From NCBI GenBank assembly GCA_964551175.1, contig CAZKBZ010000003.1, positions 1-64,000 on the forward strand: a stretch of DNA of 64,000 bases, in the 5' to 3' direction. The notes below the pieces were generated by a model that did no database searches, was not told where the DNA came from, and was given only the letters and a program-made list of their open reading frames with translations. Positions 34,763 to 44,139 of the stretch are shown one piece after another; position 1 is the first letter of the stretch; every line of letters begins with the position of its first letter. Source of the stretch: Desulfobulbus_C sp964551175 (lineage in GTDB: Bacteria; Desulfobacterota; Desulfobulbia; Desulfobulbales; Desulfobulbaceae). The position numbers and the translations under genes are program-made.

Positions 34763-34839
34763 GCGCCCATAGCTCAGCTGGATAGAGCAACGGCCTTCTA
34801 AGCCGTAGGTCGCAGGTTCGAATCCTGATGGGCGCGCCA
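34763..34839 (+). tRNA. tRNA-Arg (anticodon TCT)
   Basis: 77 nt with CCA encoded. The acceptor stem GCGCCCA pairs with TGGGCGC, the D-arm is AGCTCAGCTGGATAGAGC, the anticodon loop is CTTCTAA (TCT, reading AGA), and the T-arm has GGTTCGAATCC. All stems pair. Confidence 0.97.
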
Positions 34840-35196
34840 TCAACAGCTTATTTCATGTTGTTGTATCGGATCACATACATTAATCACCTGTCTTTCTCTC
34901 CTTTTTCCTTTGCTGGAACGTGCCGGTTCCTGTAGTTTCTTCTCAGCTGCTCAATTTCTGATTCATGAAGCCTCTGCATGTGCGGTTGGCTGCTGATGCA
35001 TAAATATCAGAAATATTCTGTTTGTCAGCCAGGATAATGAAATGGCCAGCTTGTCTTTTGTTGTACAGGAGGTGTATTATTAAAAGGTGCAGTACGTGAC
35101 AACTGAGGAGTTGAAAGGTCGAAGAGTTCAATCTCGTTGCGCGTGCCCGTAGAATTTTAAACGTATCAACTCCTCCATACCTGTCAGGATAAAGCC
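34840..35196. other. Intergenic region after tRNA-Arg
   Basis: 357 bp without a credible gene. A 62-codon minus-strand frame (34943-35131) shows no family pattern. No integrase or duplicated tRNA end is present, so there is no sign that the tRNA is a current integration site. The promoter of the GGDEF-EAL gene should be here but was not identified. Confidence 0.4.
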
Positions 35197-36822
35197 ATGG
35201 ATATTATGGGACAGACATTGCAGTACAATGTCAAGCTGATGAAGTCCCGTGTTACAAAATATGCGGTATACGGTGTTTTGATAGCAGGGGCTGCTGTCAT
35301 CATTGCCACCCTTGCTACTTCTGTCATGAATACCGGCTCAGTGAGCCTGGAGGGAATATTTCAGGCTCAGAAGTCAAATATGACCCTCTGGGTTCTGGAT
35401 GCCATGCCGTTTATCTTTGCCTTTTGGGGACAATATGTAAGTTCTAAGATTGTTTTGCAGGCAAGCAGTATGGTCGTAGACCAGACCCGGGAACTCAGGG
35501 AGCAGACAGCTGCCCTGGAGCACCAGGCAATGCATGATGCCACCCATGATGCTCTCACTGATCTTCCAAATCGTGTATTGCTGTGTGACAGGCTGGAACA
35601 GGCAATCAGTCATGCTCAGCGGTCACAGCAGATCCTGGCCTTTATCATTCTTGATCTTGACCGTTTTAAAGAGATTAATGATACCCTGGGCCATTATAAC
35701 GGCGATCGTCTTCTGAAACAGGTGGCAGCACGGCTCCAGCGTGTAGTGCGTCAATCCGACACTCTGGCGCGTCTCGGAGGAGATGAATTCGGTATTCTGC
35801 TTCCTGCAATAACCAGACGTGAGGATATTTATACGATTATCAGAAAAATACAGAAGTCCTTTAAAAGCCCTTTTCGGATGGAAGGGTTAACTCTGGATGT
35901 GCAGGCAAGTATCGGGGGTGTTTTATATCCGGAACATGGCAAGGATATCGACACCATCATGCAGCGGGCGGATGTGGCAATGTATGTTGCCAAACAGGAT
36001 AACCGCGGTTTCTCCATCTACACACCGGAAATGGACAGGCACAGTCCGCGGCGTTTGACACTGATGGGTGAACTGCGCCAGGCTCTTGATCGGGATGAGC
36101 TGGAGTTGTATTACCAGCCTAAACTATCAATCGAGAATGACAAAATTGGTGGTGTGGAGGCCCTGGTCAGATGGAACCATCCCGTGCATGGATTTATGAC
36201 GCCGGATGAATTCATTCCTCTTGCCGAGCGGTCAGGCCTGATCAAGCAGCTTTCCTGGTGGGTTCTGCAGAATGCACTGTCCCAGGCTGTCCTCTGGCAC
36301 GAAAAAGGAATTGAAATCGGAGTGGCCGTCAATATATCTCCCTATATCCTGCTAGACCCCGAGCTGCCGGAGGCTGTCATCGGCCTGTTGTCCTCCTACA
36401 AACTGCCGGAAGGGACACTCACTTTGGAAATCACAGAAACTTCCGTGTTGAAAGATCCGGACCTGGCCCTGGAAATCCTTCTCAGGCTGGCTGGTATGGG
36501 GATCACAATCTCGATTGATGATTTCGGGACCGGTTATTCATCCCTTTCCTATTTAAGAAAAATGCCGGCCAGCGAGGTCAAGATAGACAAGTCGTTTGTT
36601 ATTGATATGCTGCAAAATGACAGTGATGCTGTCATCGTCTGTGCAACAATTGACCTTGCCCATAACCTGGGCATGAAAGTGGTCGCAGAAGGGGTTGAAA
36701 ATGAAGAAACTGCGGCCCGGCTGAAAGAATTGAACTGTGACATCCTGCAGGGCTATTATTTCAGCAGACCGCTTCCCGGTGAAGACTTTTCCAAGTGGCT
36801 TGCGTCCTGTCGTTTCAACTGA
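35197..36822 (+). CDS. Membrane GGDEF-EAL protein (c-di-GMP turnover)
   Basis: 541 residues. Two membrane helices (about 22-43 and 63-84) enclose a short periplasmic loop. A coiled linker leads to a GGDEF domain with intact LGGDEFGIL (near 192) and an EAL domain with intact EALVRW (near 321), ITETS, DDFGTGYSS (near 440), KIDKSF and AEGVEN. Both catalytic motif sets are complete, so the protein may make c-di-GMP, degrade it, or act chiefly as a phosphodiesterase with GTP-binding GGDEF. No sensor domain other than the small membrane module is seen. Its products would act on PilZ and MshEN proteins encoded nearby. Confidence 0.92.
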   Translation: MDIMGQTLQYNVKLMKSRVTKYAVYGVLIAGAAVIIATLATSVMNTGSVSLEGIFQAQKSNMTLWVLDAMPFIFAFWGQYVSSKIVLQASSMVVDQTRELREQTAALEHQAMHDATHDALTDLPNRVLLCDRLEQAISHAQRSQQILAFIILDLDRFKEINDTLGHYNGDRLLKQVAARLQRVVRQSDTLARLGGDEFGILLPAITRREDIYTIIRKIQKSFKSPFRMEGLTLDVQASIGGVLYPEHGKDIDTIMQRADVAMYVAKQDNRGFSIYTPEMDRHSPRRLTLMGELRQALDRDELELYYQPKLSIENDKIGGVEALVRWNHPVHGFMTPDEFIPLAERSGLIKQLSWWVLQNALSQAVLWHEKGIEIGVAVNISPYILLDPELPEAVIGLLSSYKLPEGTLTLEITETSVLKDPDLALEILLRLAGMGITISIDDFGTGYSSLSYLRKMPASEVKIDKSFVIDMLQNDSDAVIVCATIDLAHNLGMKVVAEGVENEETAARLKELNCDILQGYYFSRPLPGEDFSKWLASCRFN

Positions 36823-36895
36823 CAAGAAAAAACAGGTCAGGGCAGTATGCAAGCCTTGCTGTTGGGCGGTTGTCTGAACAGCCCGGAAGGTTGGC

Positions 36896-37147
36896 TTATT
36901 CTGCAGCGATTCGTTTCAGCATGGCCAGTGCTTCATCATCGCAGAGACCATATTCAACGGAGATGAGCAGCAGGGTTTTTTTATCGGCAAACCACCAGCG
37001 GCGGTTGGGGCGGCCGTGAATAAACAGTTTGGTACGGTTGTTAATGGCGATCAGGCCCTGTTTTTTGGCCTGGCTGATGATTTTCCTGCCGGTTTTCTCG
37101 AATTCCTTTGCAAGTTTTTTTTCACTTTTTTTCAGTTGGTCGCCCAT
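36896..37147 (-). CDS. Small conserved basic protein, function unknown
   Basis: 83 residues with a strong ribosome site (GGAGGGG about 6 nt before ATG 37145-37147), so probably a real gene. It begins with a Lys-rich helix (MGDQLKKSEKKLAKEFEKTG) and continues with NRTKLFIHGRPNRRWWFADKKTLLLISVEYGLCDDEALAMLKRIA. The NRRWWFAD segment is distinctive, but I do not recognise the family. No signal peptide or membrane helix. It precedes the HIT protein gene's end by 36 nt on the same strand, downstream of hinT. Confidence 0.7.
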   Translation of the reverse strand: MGDQLKKSEKKLAKEFEKTGRKIISQAKKQGLIAINNRTKLFIHGRPNRRWWFADKKTLLLISVEYGLCDDEALAMLKRIAAE

Positions 37148-37183
37148 GATGCCCCTCCGTTTCTGGATACAAGGATTCTGTGC

Positions 37184-37525
37184 TTACCCTAAAGGCCCTG
37201 TCAGCCTTCGTCCTCCAAGAATGTGCATGTGGAGGTGGAAAACCACTTGACCCGCCTCTGCCCCATTATTGAAGACCACGCGAAAATCATCAGTGCCTTC
37301 CTGTTTGGCTATTTCGCCGCCGACCCGCACCAGTTTACCGATCAGCTGTTCATCCTCCCGGGTCATTGAAGAAGGGCCGCTGATATGCTTTTTGGGAACT
37401 ACCAGGAAATGAACCGGCGCCTGGGGCGCAATATCACGGAAGGCTAAGATTTCATCGTCTTCAAAGAGCTTGTCGGCCGGTATTTCCCCTTTAATTATTT
37501 TGCAGAAAAGGCAGTCGTCAGACAT
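37184..37525 (-). CDS. hinT: HIT-family nucleotide hydrolase, HinT-like
   Basis: 113 residues from ATG 37523-37525 (GGAGA about 6 nt upstream); the frame is open 12 nt further. CLFCKIIKGEIPADKLFEDDEILAF, VHFLVVPKKHI and the catalytic HLHMHILGG triad are present. HinT proteins hydrolyse aminoacyl- and lysyl-AMP and purine nucleoside phosphoramidates. It is upstream of the small basic protein gene on the same strand. Confidence 0.93.
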   Translation of the reverse strand: MSDDCLFCKIIKGEIPADKLFEDDEILAFRDIAPQAPVHFLVVPKKHISGPSSMTREDEQLIGKLVRVGGEIAKQEGTDDFRVVFNNGAEAGQVVFHLHMHILGGRRLTGPLG

Positions 37526-37598
37526 GAATTTCTCCATTGGAAAGTAGAGTTGTTATTACTTTAGGGTGGCCTTTATAATATCATGCTGGCTGTGGTGT

Positions 37599-38216
37599 TC
37601 AATGGTTTTTTCCCGTCATCGGGTGGAATTTGAGAATCATTTCGTTGTTGCCGGCCTGGATGTCAACCGGTTCCATGAGTACGGAGATGTTTTTTGAACC
37701 GATTCTGGCCTTAAAAGCGTTTATAGTTTCCAGTGTCACCGGATACTCACGGTTCCCGAGAGCATTGAGCAGGGGCAACAGGGTTTTTGCGGAGTTGCTG
37801 CTGCCGTGAGTAGGATTCTGGAATCTCGGAATGAGAAAAAGGGTCTTTTTGCTGGAATCATAACGAAGGGATATGTCGCAGTTTACAGGAAGGACGAGCT
37901 TGCCTAATTTGAGTTTGATGTCCTGCCCACCGACATTGGTGGTTAGTTGCATGTCGTTCCCGGATACCTGGCCCTGGAGTGAGATCAGGTTGTCGTAGAT
38001 TGCAAGCTTGCTGATGGAATCAACGGATATGGTTCCCTGAAACTGCTTGCTGTTCTGCTCAATGGGGAGCGGAAGTATGTCGCTGATGGCCTGGTGCAGT
38101 GCCGGGGCAGGCAGGGTAAGTGTCATTGGCAGACTTGTTGCTGCATGTGCACGACCGTTGATGGCAGTTGCACAGAGTATGACGAGGAGAAGGAAAAATC
38201 GGGTAATAATGGTCAT
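37599..38216 (-). CDS. Secreted protein of unknown function
   Basis: 205 residues. A signal peptide (MTIITRFFLLLVILCATAI, cleavage near AHAA) is followed by a mainly beta domain: LPAPALHQAISDILPLPIEQN, GTISVDSISKLAIYDNLISLQGQV, MQLTTNVGGQDIKLKLGKLVL. The alternation of short strands around residues 60-130 suggests a lipid-binding or beta-sandwich fold such as seen in small periplasmic SMP-like proteins, but I cannot assign a family. No Cys pair or lipobox. It is between hinT and the DUF457 gene on the same strand. Confidence 0.7.
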   Translation of the reverse strand: MTIITRFFLLLVILCATAINGRAHAATSLPMTLTLPAPALHQAISDILPLPIEQNSKQFQGTISVDSISKLAIYDNLISLQGQVSGNDMQLTTNVGGQDIKLKLGKLVLPVNCDISLRYDSSKKTLFLIPRFQNPTHGSSNSAKTLLPLLNALGNREYPVTLETINAFKARIGSKNISVLMEPVDIQAGNNEMILKFHPMTGKNH

Positions 38217-38365
38217 GGAATGTCCTTGTGTAAGCCTGAATTGAGCGATTTTTTACTCGATCTGCACCAAATCCTTGCTGTATCAAAATCTAAGTATATC
38301 TCTTCACAAAAATAGCCCAATTCAGGTGTAAAAACAATAGCTGCTGTCCAGTCATTGTTACGGGT

Positions 38366-39262
38366 TCAGTGGAACAATTGCTCTATCTTAATATGTTTGT
38401 TCAGGAGTGCAACCAGCCAGCTCACCAGAAGCATGAAAATACCGAGTTGGGAGTAAATGTCACGCATGGTAGTGTGGACATGGTATTTGGAAATGAGTAT
38501 GGTGGAGTCATCGGTAAATCGCCCCTGTAGAGAGAGAATAGCATCATGGTCCGGCAGGTTGCCTGTGAGTTTCAACAGTTCGTTGGAATAGGCAGCAATT
38601 GTTTTATTGTTCGACAGGTAGGGTTTTCGGTCGATTTCAATGTAGGCGCCTGTCCTGTCGGTTTGGTTTTTCAAAGTGGCGGAAAAGTGATTGTTTGCCT
38701 GCAGGGGGCCGTTGAAGAGAAGCAGGGGTAATAACAGGTATGTTGCCAGTAACAGACCGGTCGCTGCCTGGCGTTTCTTGTCCAGGATGAATATCACTTC
38801 CCTGTGCCGGTCCCGCCAGGCAAAGATCGGGTAGATCATAAGGCCGGCCAGGGTGAGCAGATGGGTGGTGAGCTGTTCAGGCCAGTACCAGCCCAGAGAA
38901 GTCAGCTGCCAGGAAAAGGGAGCCAGCAGAAGGCTGCCGTTGGCCCATTTGATCTGGGTCGGGTCGAGCAGCAGGTGCAATAAGCAGTTGAATCCAAGCA
39001 CAAAAAAGATTCTGCTGCTGTTTTTAACCTGCAGGCAGATGGCTGCGGACAGGATCAGGCTGAAAAACAGGCTTGATTGGATTATTACATAGATACGCAG
39101 GTCGATCGGATCGACTATGGACAGAGGATGGATCAGTCGCTGCGTGATCCAGGGCAGATCAGGGATAAGACAGCCCAGGCCGATCCACTTGACATCCACC
39201 TGTTGGAACACGCCCTTGCTTGCCAGGGTCTGGATGCCGAAATGAGCGAGAGTATTGGGCAT
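38366..39262 (-). CDS. DUF457/YdjM-type membrane metal-dependent hydrolase
   Basis: 298 residues from ATG 39260-39262; the upstream part of the frame overlaps the divergent helicase gene and has no homology. It starts MPNTLAHFGIQ, with His pairs (H7, and HLLLDP further on) and GLGCLIPDLPW, as in membrane-bound putative hydrolases of the DUF457/YdjM group. Five or six membrane helices are spread over residues 60-190 and near the C-terminus. A periplasmic beta-type segment lies between (about 200-275). The activity of the family is not established. Confidence 0.75.
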   Translation of the reverse strand: MPNTLAHFGIQTLASKGVFQQVDVKWIGLGCLIPDLPWITQRLIHPLSIVDPIDLRIYVIIQSSLFFSLILSAAICLQVKNSSRIFFVLGFNCLLHLLLDPTQIKWANGSLLLAPFSWQLTSLGWYWPEQLTTHLLTLAGLMIYPIFAWRDRHREVIFILDKKRQAATGLLLATYLLLPLLLFNGPLQANNHFSATLKNQTDRTGAYIEIDRKPYLSNNKTIAAYSNELLKLTGNLPDHDAILSLQGRFTDDSTILISKYHVHTTMRDIYSQLGIFMLLVSWLVALLNKHIKIEQLFH

Positions 39263-39308
39263 GGTCTGTTGTGGAGGGATGCAAGAGCATTGTTGATTTT
39301 GAGACGAA

Positions 39309-40721
39309 ATGGTAGCAGATAATACTCGGCAGAGCAAGACTGATCAAGCACTGCTACTGGAGGTGAGTTCAGAGTGCATCCTGCGAGGAGCTCCGGAAAC
39401 ACTTCTTGCAGCCATCCGACAGCAGTTGACCGTCAACAATCCAAAATACATGGATGCCAAACGTTATTCCCGCTGGGTCGGCAAACAGTTGAAACCAAAG
39501 CTCTATTTCTTTCGCGAACAGGGCAGTACGCTCATCTTTCCCCGTGGCTTCGGCAACCGGGCTGTCAGGCTCTGCAGAGATCGTCTTGGTGTGGGACCGG
39601 AAATAATTGACCGCAGACGAAAACTGGCTGATGTTGCATTCTCATTTGCTGGCAAACTGAGGCCTTACCAGCAGCAGGCAGTGCAGGACGTGGTTCAGCG
39701 CTCCTTCGGCGTACTGGAGGCCGGAACCGGTTCAGGCAAGACGGTCATGGCCCTGCAGGTGATTGCCGAGCGCAGACAGCCGACCATTATCATTGTTCAT
39801 TCCAGGGAGCTGCTTCATCAGTGGATGGAGCGAATTGATACCTTTCTCGGTATCAGGGCCGGTCAGGCAGGAGGAGGTCGCTTTGACCTGCAGCCGGTAA
39901 CCGTGGCAATCGTCAACACGGCCCGCAAGCGGCTGGAGGAACTCACACCTTTTTTCGGCCAGATTATTGTTGATGAATGTCATCGGGTTCCGGCCAGTCT
40001 GTTCACCGACGTGGTCACTGCTTTTGATGCCTTTTACATGCTGGGATTGTCTGCCACCGCCTTTCGTCGTGAAGACGGCATGACGAAACTTATTTACACC
40101 TACATGGGTGATCGCGTCCATGCTGTGGATGCCGGAGTGCTGGCAGACAGCGGTGCAGTAGTGCGGCCGGACTTTATCCAGCGCGAGACCGCTTTTACGT
40201 ATGGTTATCGCGGTGAATACGCGAAACTGATCAAGGCCCTGGCCGGAAACGATGAGCGAAACAGTCAGATCGCCGCAGATGTAGCTGCCATGGTCCACAA
40301 GGGGCACACTGGTACCGTGCTGGTTGTGTCCGATCGGGTGGCCCACTGTGAAGTGCTGTCACGCAAACTGCAGGAGCAGGGGGTGTTCACTGAACTGCTC
40401 ACCGGACGGCTGTCTGCGGATGTGCGAGCCCAGATCGTCGGCCGTGTGCAGGACGGACAGGTTCAGGTCCTGCTGTCTACTCTGCAGCTTATCGGCGAGG
40501 GCTTTGACTGTTCAGGACTAACTTCCCTGGTACTGGCCACGCCCATCAAGTTTGAGGGCCGCCTGCTTCAGGTCGTGGGCAGGGTCATGCGCCCGGCAGA
40601 GGGAAAAAAAGCGTTGGTCATTGATTACGTGGACGTCAATATTCCGGTCCTCAGGCGTTCAGCAGGCGCCCGCACCGAGATGTTCAGCAGATGGAGGGGG
40701 AAGATAAGAGCAGGAAGATGA
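39309..40721 (+). CDS. DEAD/DEAH-type superfamily 2 helicase
   Basis: 470 residues. A small N-terminal domain (about 1-110) precedes the helicase core: Q-like LRPYQQQAVQDVVQ, Walker A AGTGSGKT near 140, DECHR box near 220 (IIVDECHRVPASLF), motif III LSATAFR, then the C-terminal RecA fold with LLSTLQLIGEGFDCSG and VVGRVMRP. The DECHR form and layout resemble XPB/UvsW-like helicases rather than RecQ. It probably unwinds branched or damaged DNA. The start overlaps upstream sequence of the opposite gene. hrpB follows 59 bp downstream. Confidence 0.85.
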   Translation: MVADNTRQSKTDQALLLEVSSECILRGAPETLLAAIRQQLTVNNPKYMDAKRYSRWVGKQLKPKLYFFREQGSTLIFPRGFGNRAVRLCRDRLGVGPEIIDRRRKLADVAFSFAGKLRPYQQQAVQDVVQRSFGVLEAGTGSGKTVMALQVIAERRQPTIIIVHSRELLHQWMERIDTFLGIRAGQAGGGRFDLQPVTVAIVNTARKRLEELTPFFGQIIVDECHRVPASLFTDVVTAFDAFYMLGLSATAFRREDGMTKLIYTYMGDRVHAVDAGVLADSGAVVRPDFIQRETAFTYGYRGEYAKLIKALAGNDERNSQIAADVAAMVHKGHTGTVLVVSDRVAHCEVLSRKLQEQGVFTELLTGRLSADVRAQIVGRVQDGQVQVLLSTLQLIGEGFDCSGLTSLVLATPIKFEGRLLQVVGRVMRPAEGKKALVIDYVDVNIPVLRRSAGARTEMFSRWRGKIRAGR

Positions 40722-40780
40722 AAGGGGATAACATTTTGTAGTTTTTTCTACCTTCAACCTCATACCTCCTACCTTGTATA

Positions 40781-43297
40781 ATGAATCTTCCTGTCCGGAA
40801 AGTCCTGCCCCAACTTGAACAGGTCCTGGCCGATAATGGCTCGGCTGTACTGGTTGCACCTCCCGGTTCGGGTAAAACAACCCTTGTTCCCCTGGTGTTG
40901 AGAAATGCTCCCTGGCTTGGCAGTAAAAAAATATTGATGCTTGAGCCCCGCCGTCTGGCGGCACGGCTGGCTGCAGGCTACATGAGCGGTCTGCTTGGTG
41001 AAAAGGTCGGCAAAACTGTTGGTTACCAGGTTCGTTTTGATCGCAGGATATCTGCCCGGACAAAGGTTGAAGTAATCACCGAAGGGCTGCTCACCCGTCG
41101 CCTGCAGCAGGATCCGGAACTGGCGGAAGTCGGACTTGTGATCTTTGATGAGTTCCATGAGCGCAGCCTGGATTCGGACCTGGCCTTTACCCTCTGCCTG
41201 GACATGATTGAAGGACTGCGGAATGACCTACGATTGCTGGTCATGTCCGCCACCATGAATACGCAATCGGTCAGCAAGCTGATGGCCGGGGCCCCGGTGA
41301 TTACCGGTCATGGGCGCATGTATCCGGTGCGGATAGAATATCTGCCTCCTTTGCCGCAACTTGATTCAAGTCGGCCCGATCATCTTGCTGGTACCACTGT
41401 GCGGGCAATCCGGCGGATACTTGATCAGGAACAGGGTGATATGCTGGTATTTCTGCCGGGGATCGGCGAAATCAGGCGTGTGCAGCAGCAACTGACAGAA
41501 TTTGAAAATATTGTTGTCCGCCCCCTGCATGCCGGTCTTAAACCGGCGGAACAGGAACAGGCGATCCGGCCTGACCCGGGCGGACGGCAGCGCGTTATTC
41601 TGGCCACCACCATTGCTGAAACAAGTGTCACCATTGAGGGGATCACGGTGGTTGTTGACTGCGGCTGGAAACGGGTCCCCCGCTTTGATGCCAACACCGG
41701 CCTGACCAGGCTGGACACGGTCCGTATTTCCAGGGCTTCGGCTGAACAGAGGGCCGGCAGAGCAGGGCGGCTGGAACCGGGAACCTGCTACCGGCTGTGG
41801 AACAAGGGTGTTGATACCGGCCTGCAGGAATATGATCAGCCTGAAATCCGCCAGGCCGATCTGGCCTCCCTGGTGCTGGAACTGGCCAACTGGGGAGTAA
41901 CAGATCCCGGCCGGCTCAGCTGGCTCGACCCGCCCCCTGAATCTTCATTTTTGCAGGCAAAAAGATTACTGACCAGCCTGGGAGGCCTTACTCAAGAGGG
42001 TCTGATAACATCATTAGGTCGACAGATGGCGGCCTTGCCCCTGCATCCCCGTCTGGCCGGAATGGTGGTGCTGGCCGGCAGCAGGAACAGGAAAAAGGCC
42101 GTTGACCTGGCAGCTTTGCTTTCGGAGCGTGATCTGCTGCCAGACAGTGACAGTGCTGATCTTGATAACCGGCTCTACTGTCTGCAGCGGTTTCGCAGCC
42201 AGGGCATGGCGGCTGTCCGCAGCATGGGCGGACATCCCGGCGTTTGCAGCAGGGTTGACCAGGTGAGCCGTCAAATAACGGACCGGCTCAGGAAAATAAA
42301 ACAGAATCAGGCACGCTCCCTGTCCCTTGGCGGCCTGCTTGGCCTGGCCTATCCCGACCGGATAGCCAAAAGAAGAACAGCAACAGGCCGAAGTTACAAG
42401 CTGGTGTCCGGCCGCGGCGGTCAACTGCGGGAACATGATCCCCTGGCTGCATCAGAGTGGCTGGTGGTAGCCTCTCAGGACCTTCGCAGTCGTGACGGCC
42501 GAATATTTCTGGCTGCGGCAATTGATCTTAATGAGGTTGAACAGCTGTTTCATGATGAGCTCACAGAACGTGAAGAGGTGTACTGGGACAGGAGAACGCA
42601 GTCAGTGATCAGCCGTCACTCCACCTGCCTTGGTGAGCTGGTTGTTGCCGACAAGAGTATAACTGATCCTGATCAGGAAGAAGTACAGGCCGCTCTTGTC
42701 AGCGGAATACGGGAATCAGGGCTGAATGTCCTGCCCTGGACGCCGGCCGCCCGGCTTCTACAGGCAAGGTTGGGATGTCTCAGGCAATGGCAGCCTGAAG
42801 AGAACTGGCCGGACTATTCAGATGATGTTCTGCTGGACGATCTTGAACAGTGGCTGGGGCCGTATCTGCAGGGTGTAAAAAGCATAAAGGAGTGCAGTGC
42901 ACTTAATCTTAAGCAGATTCTGCTTGCCGGTCTTGATTATAGGCAGCAGCAACGGCTTGTTCGTGATGCACCCACCCACATCCGGGTACCCAGCGGTTCA
43001 AAGGTTAGGCTGCAGTACCAGGTTGGCCAGCCGCCTGTGCTTGCCGTTCGTCTGCAGGAAATGTTCGGTCTTTCCGAAACGCCGACAATCTGTCGGGGCA
43101 GGGTACAGGTGGTATTGCACCTGCTCTCACCGGCACGGAGACCTGTGCAGGTAACCCGGGATTTGCGAGGCTTCTGGGACTCAAGCTATTTTGAAGTGCG
43201 CAAAGAGCTCAAAGGCCGCTATCCAAAGCATTTTTGGCCGGAAGAACCCTGGAAAGCCGTTGCCACGGCACGAGTCAAACCAGGGAAAAAGAAGTAG
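40781..43297 (+). CDS. hrpB: ATP-dependent RNA helicase HrpB
   Basis: 838 residues, full HrpB length. Walker A PPGSGKTT near residue 30, DEFHER near 126, SATMNT, the C-terminal RecA domain with ETSVTIEGITVVVDCG and QRAGRAGR, then the HrpB-specific C-terminal domains (LARSLSLGGLLGLAYPDRIAK... and KHFWPEEPWKAVATARVKP). It is a DEAH-box helicase; the cellular RNA substrate of HrpB is not settled in most bacteria. It is probably transcribed with the helicase gene upstream. Confidence 0.93.
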   Translation: MNLPVRKVLPQLEQVLADNGSAVLVAPPGSGKTTLVPLVLRNAPWLGSKKILMLEPRRLAARLAAGYMSGLLGEKVGKTVGYQVRFDRRISARTKVEVITEGLLTRRLQQDPELAEVGLVIFDEFHERSLDSDLAFTLCLDMIEGLRNDLRLLVMSATMNTQSVSKLMAGAPVITGHGRMYPVRIEYLPPLPQLDSSRPDHLAGTTVRAIRRILDQEQGDMLVFLPGIGEIRRVQQQLTEFENIVVRPLHAGLKPAEQEQAIRPDPGGRQRVILATTIAETSVTIEGITVVVDCGWKRVPRFDANTGLTRLDTVRISRASAEQRAGRAGRLEPGTCYRLWNKGVDTGLQEYDQPEIRQADLASLVLELANWGVTDPGRLSWLDPPPESSFLQAKRLLTSLGGLTQEGLITSLGRQMAALPLHPRLAGMVVLAGSRNRKKAVDLAALLSERDLLPDSDSADLDNRLYCLQRFRSQGMAAVRSMGGHPGVCSRVDQVSRQITDRLRKIKQNQARSLSLGGLLGLAYPDRIAKRRTATGRSYKLVSGRGGQLREHDPLAASEWLVVASQDLRSRDGRIFLAAAIDLNEVEQLFHDELTEREEVYWDRRTQSVISRHSTCLGELVVADKSITDPDQEEVQAALVSGIRESGLNVLPWTPAARLLQARLGCLRQWQPEENWPDYSDDVLLDDLEQWLGPYLQGVKSIKECSALNLKQILLAGLDYRQQQRLVRDAPTHIRVPSGSKVRLQYQVGQPPVLAVRLQEMFGLSETPTICRGRVQVVLHLLSPARRPVQVTRDLRGFWDSSYFEVRKELKGRYPKHFWPEEPWKAVATARVKPGKKK

Positions 43298-43373
43298 ACC
43301 TTACCACAAGGTCTCTATACGATGTAGTTATACTGTACTTGAAGAGAATGAAGAGGAAAGCATCCTGTGCTTG

Positions 43374-43405
43374 TACTGATACCTGATACCTGATACCTGA
43401 AACCT
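43374..43405. repeat. Short 7-bp tandem repeat
   Basis: Four degenerate copies of ACCTGAT (TACTGAT, ACCTGAT, ACCTGAT, ACCTGAA) lie just before the yaaA start. There are no spacers, so it is not a CRISPR array. It may vary in copy number and alter the distance to the yaaA ribosome site. Confidence 0.6.
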
Positions 43406-43414
43406 TCCTCTACC

Positions 43415-44051
43415 ATGTTGCTCATTATCTCCCCCTCCAAGACCCAGGAATTTAATGTTCCCATTCGTGGTGACTACAGTCAGTCGCTTTTTATAGATCA
43501 AACAGAGCAACTCGTCAGGCGACTGCAACAGCTTGATCAAGTGCAGCTGGCAAAGCTGATGAAAATGAGTGACAAACTGGCAGCGCTCAACCATCAGCGG
43601 TTCAAGGATTTTCAGTTTCCCTTCACGCCGGTTAACAGCCGCCAGGCCCTGTTCATGTTTCGGGGTGACCAGTTTAATCCCATGAATGTGGACNNNNNNN
43701 NNNNNNNNNNNNNNNNNNNNNNNNNNNNNNNNNNNNNNNNNNNNNNNNNNNNNNNNNNNNNNNNNNNNNNNNNNNNNNNNNNNNNNNNNNNNNTACTTCA
43801 AGGTTATCCGCAGAAAAGATTTGCAGGCAGATATTCTGACGCTTTCTTTTCAACAGGAAAAAGAGGGGAAGCTGAAGACCATAGCCATTTACGCCAAACG
43901 GGCCCGGGGAGCCATGGTCGATTTCGTCATCCGAAACGGGATCACCAGGCCAGCAGACCTGCAGGGTTTCAACAGAGACGGTTATTGTTTCAGATCAGAT
44001 CTGTCCACAGACAACCAGTGGGTATTTGTTCGAATGCTTCAATCAACCTGA
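43415..44051 (+). CDS. yaaA: YaaA-family peroxide-stress protein, interrupted by an assembly gap
   Basis: The first part (43415-43693, 93 residues) reads MLLIISPSKTQEFNVP, typical of YaaA/DUF328, with FQFPFTPVNSRQALFMFRGD. The N run 43694-43793 follows. The rest (43794-44051) has ILTLSFQQEKEGKLKTIAIYAKRARGAMVDFVI, the conserved KKARG-like DNA-binding region, and ends at FVRMLQST. The two parts are in different frames only because the gap is a placeholder; a family length near 255 suggests about 240 bp are missing. YaaA lowers free intracellular iron and protects DNA from peroxide. Confidence 0.85.
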
Positions 44052-44139
44052 CCGAATAGTTTTTTAAGCTGAGAAGAGAGCAGGGATTTTTTTGCTCCGT
44101 ATTGACAGGACAGGTCTGCAGTCACTATAGTGCGAGTGT

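Noticed and set aside
34763..34839. tRNA-Arg as an integration site of a mobile element
   Set aside because: No integrase, no duplicated tRNA 3' end and no change in gene type downstream.
34943..35131. 62-residue minus-strand frame after tRNA-Arg
   Set aside because: No family pattern or ribosome site.
43374..43405. Possible CRISPR array
   Set aside because: Repeat unit is 7 bp with no spacers and no cas gene.
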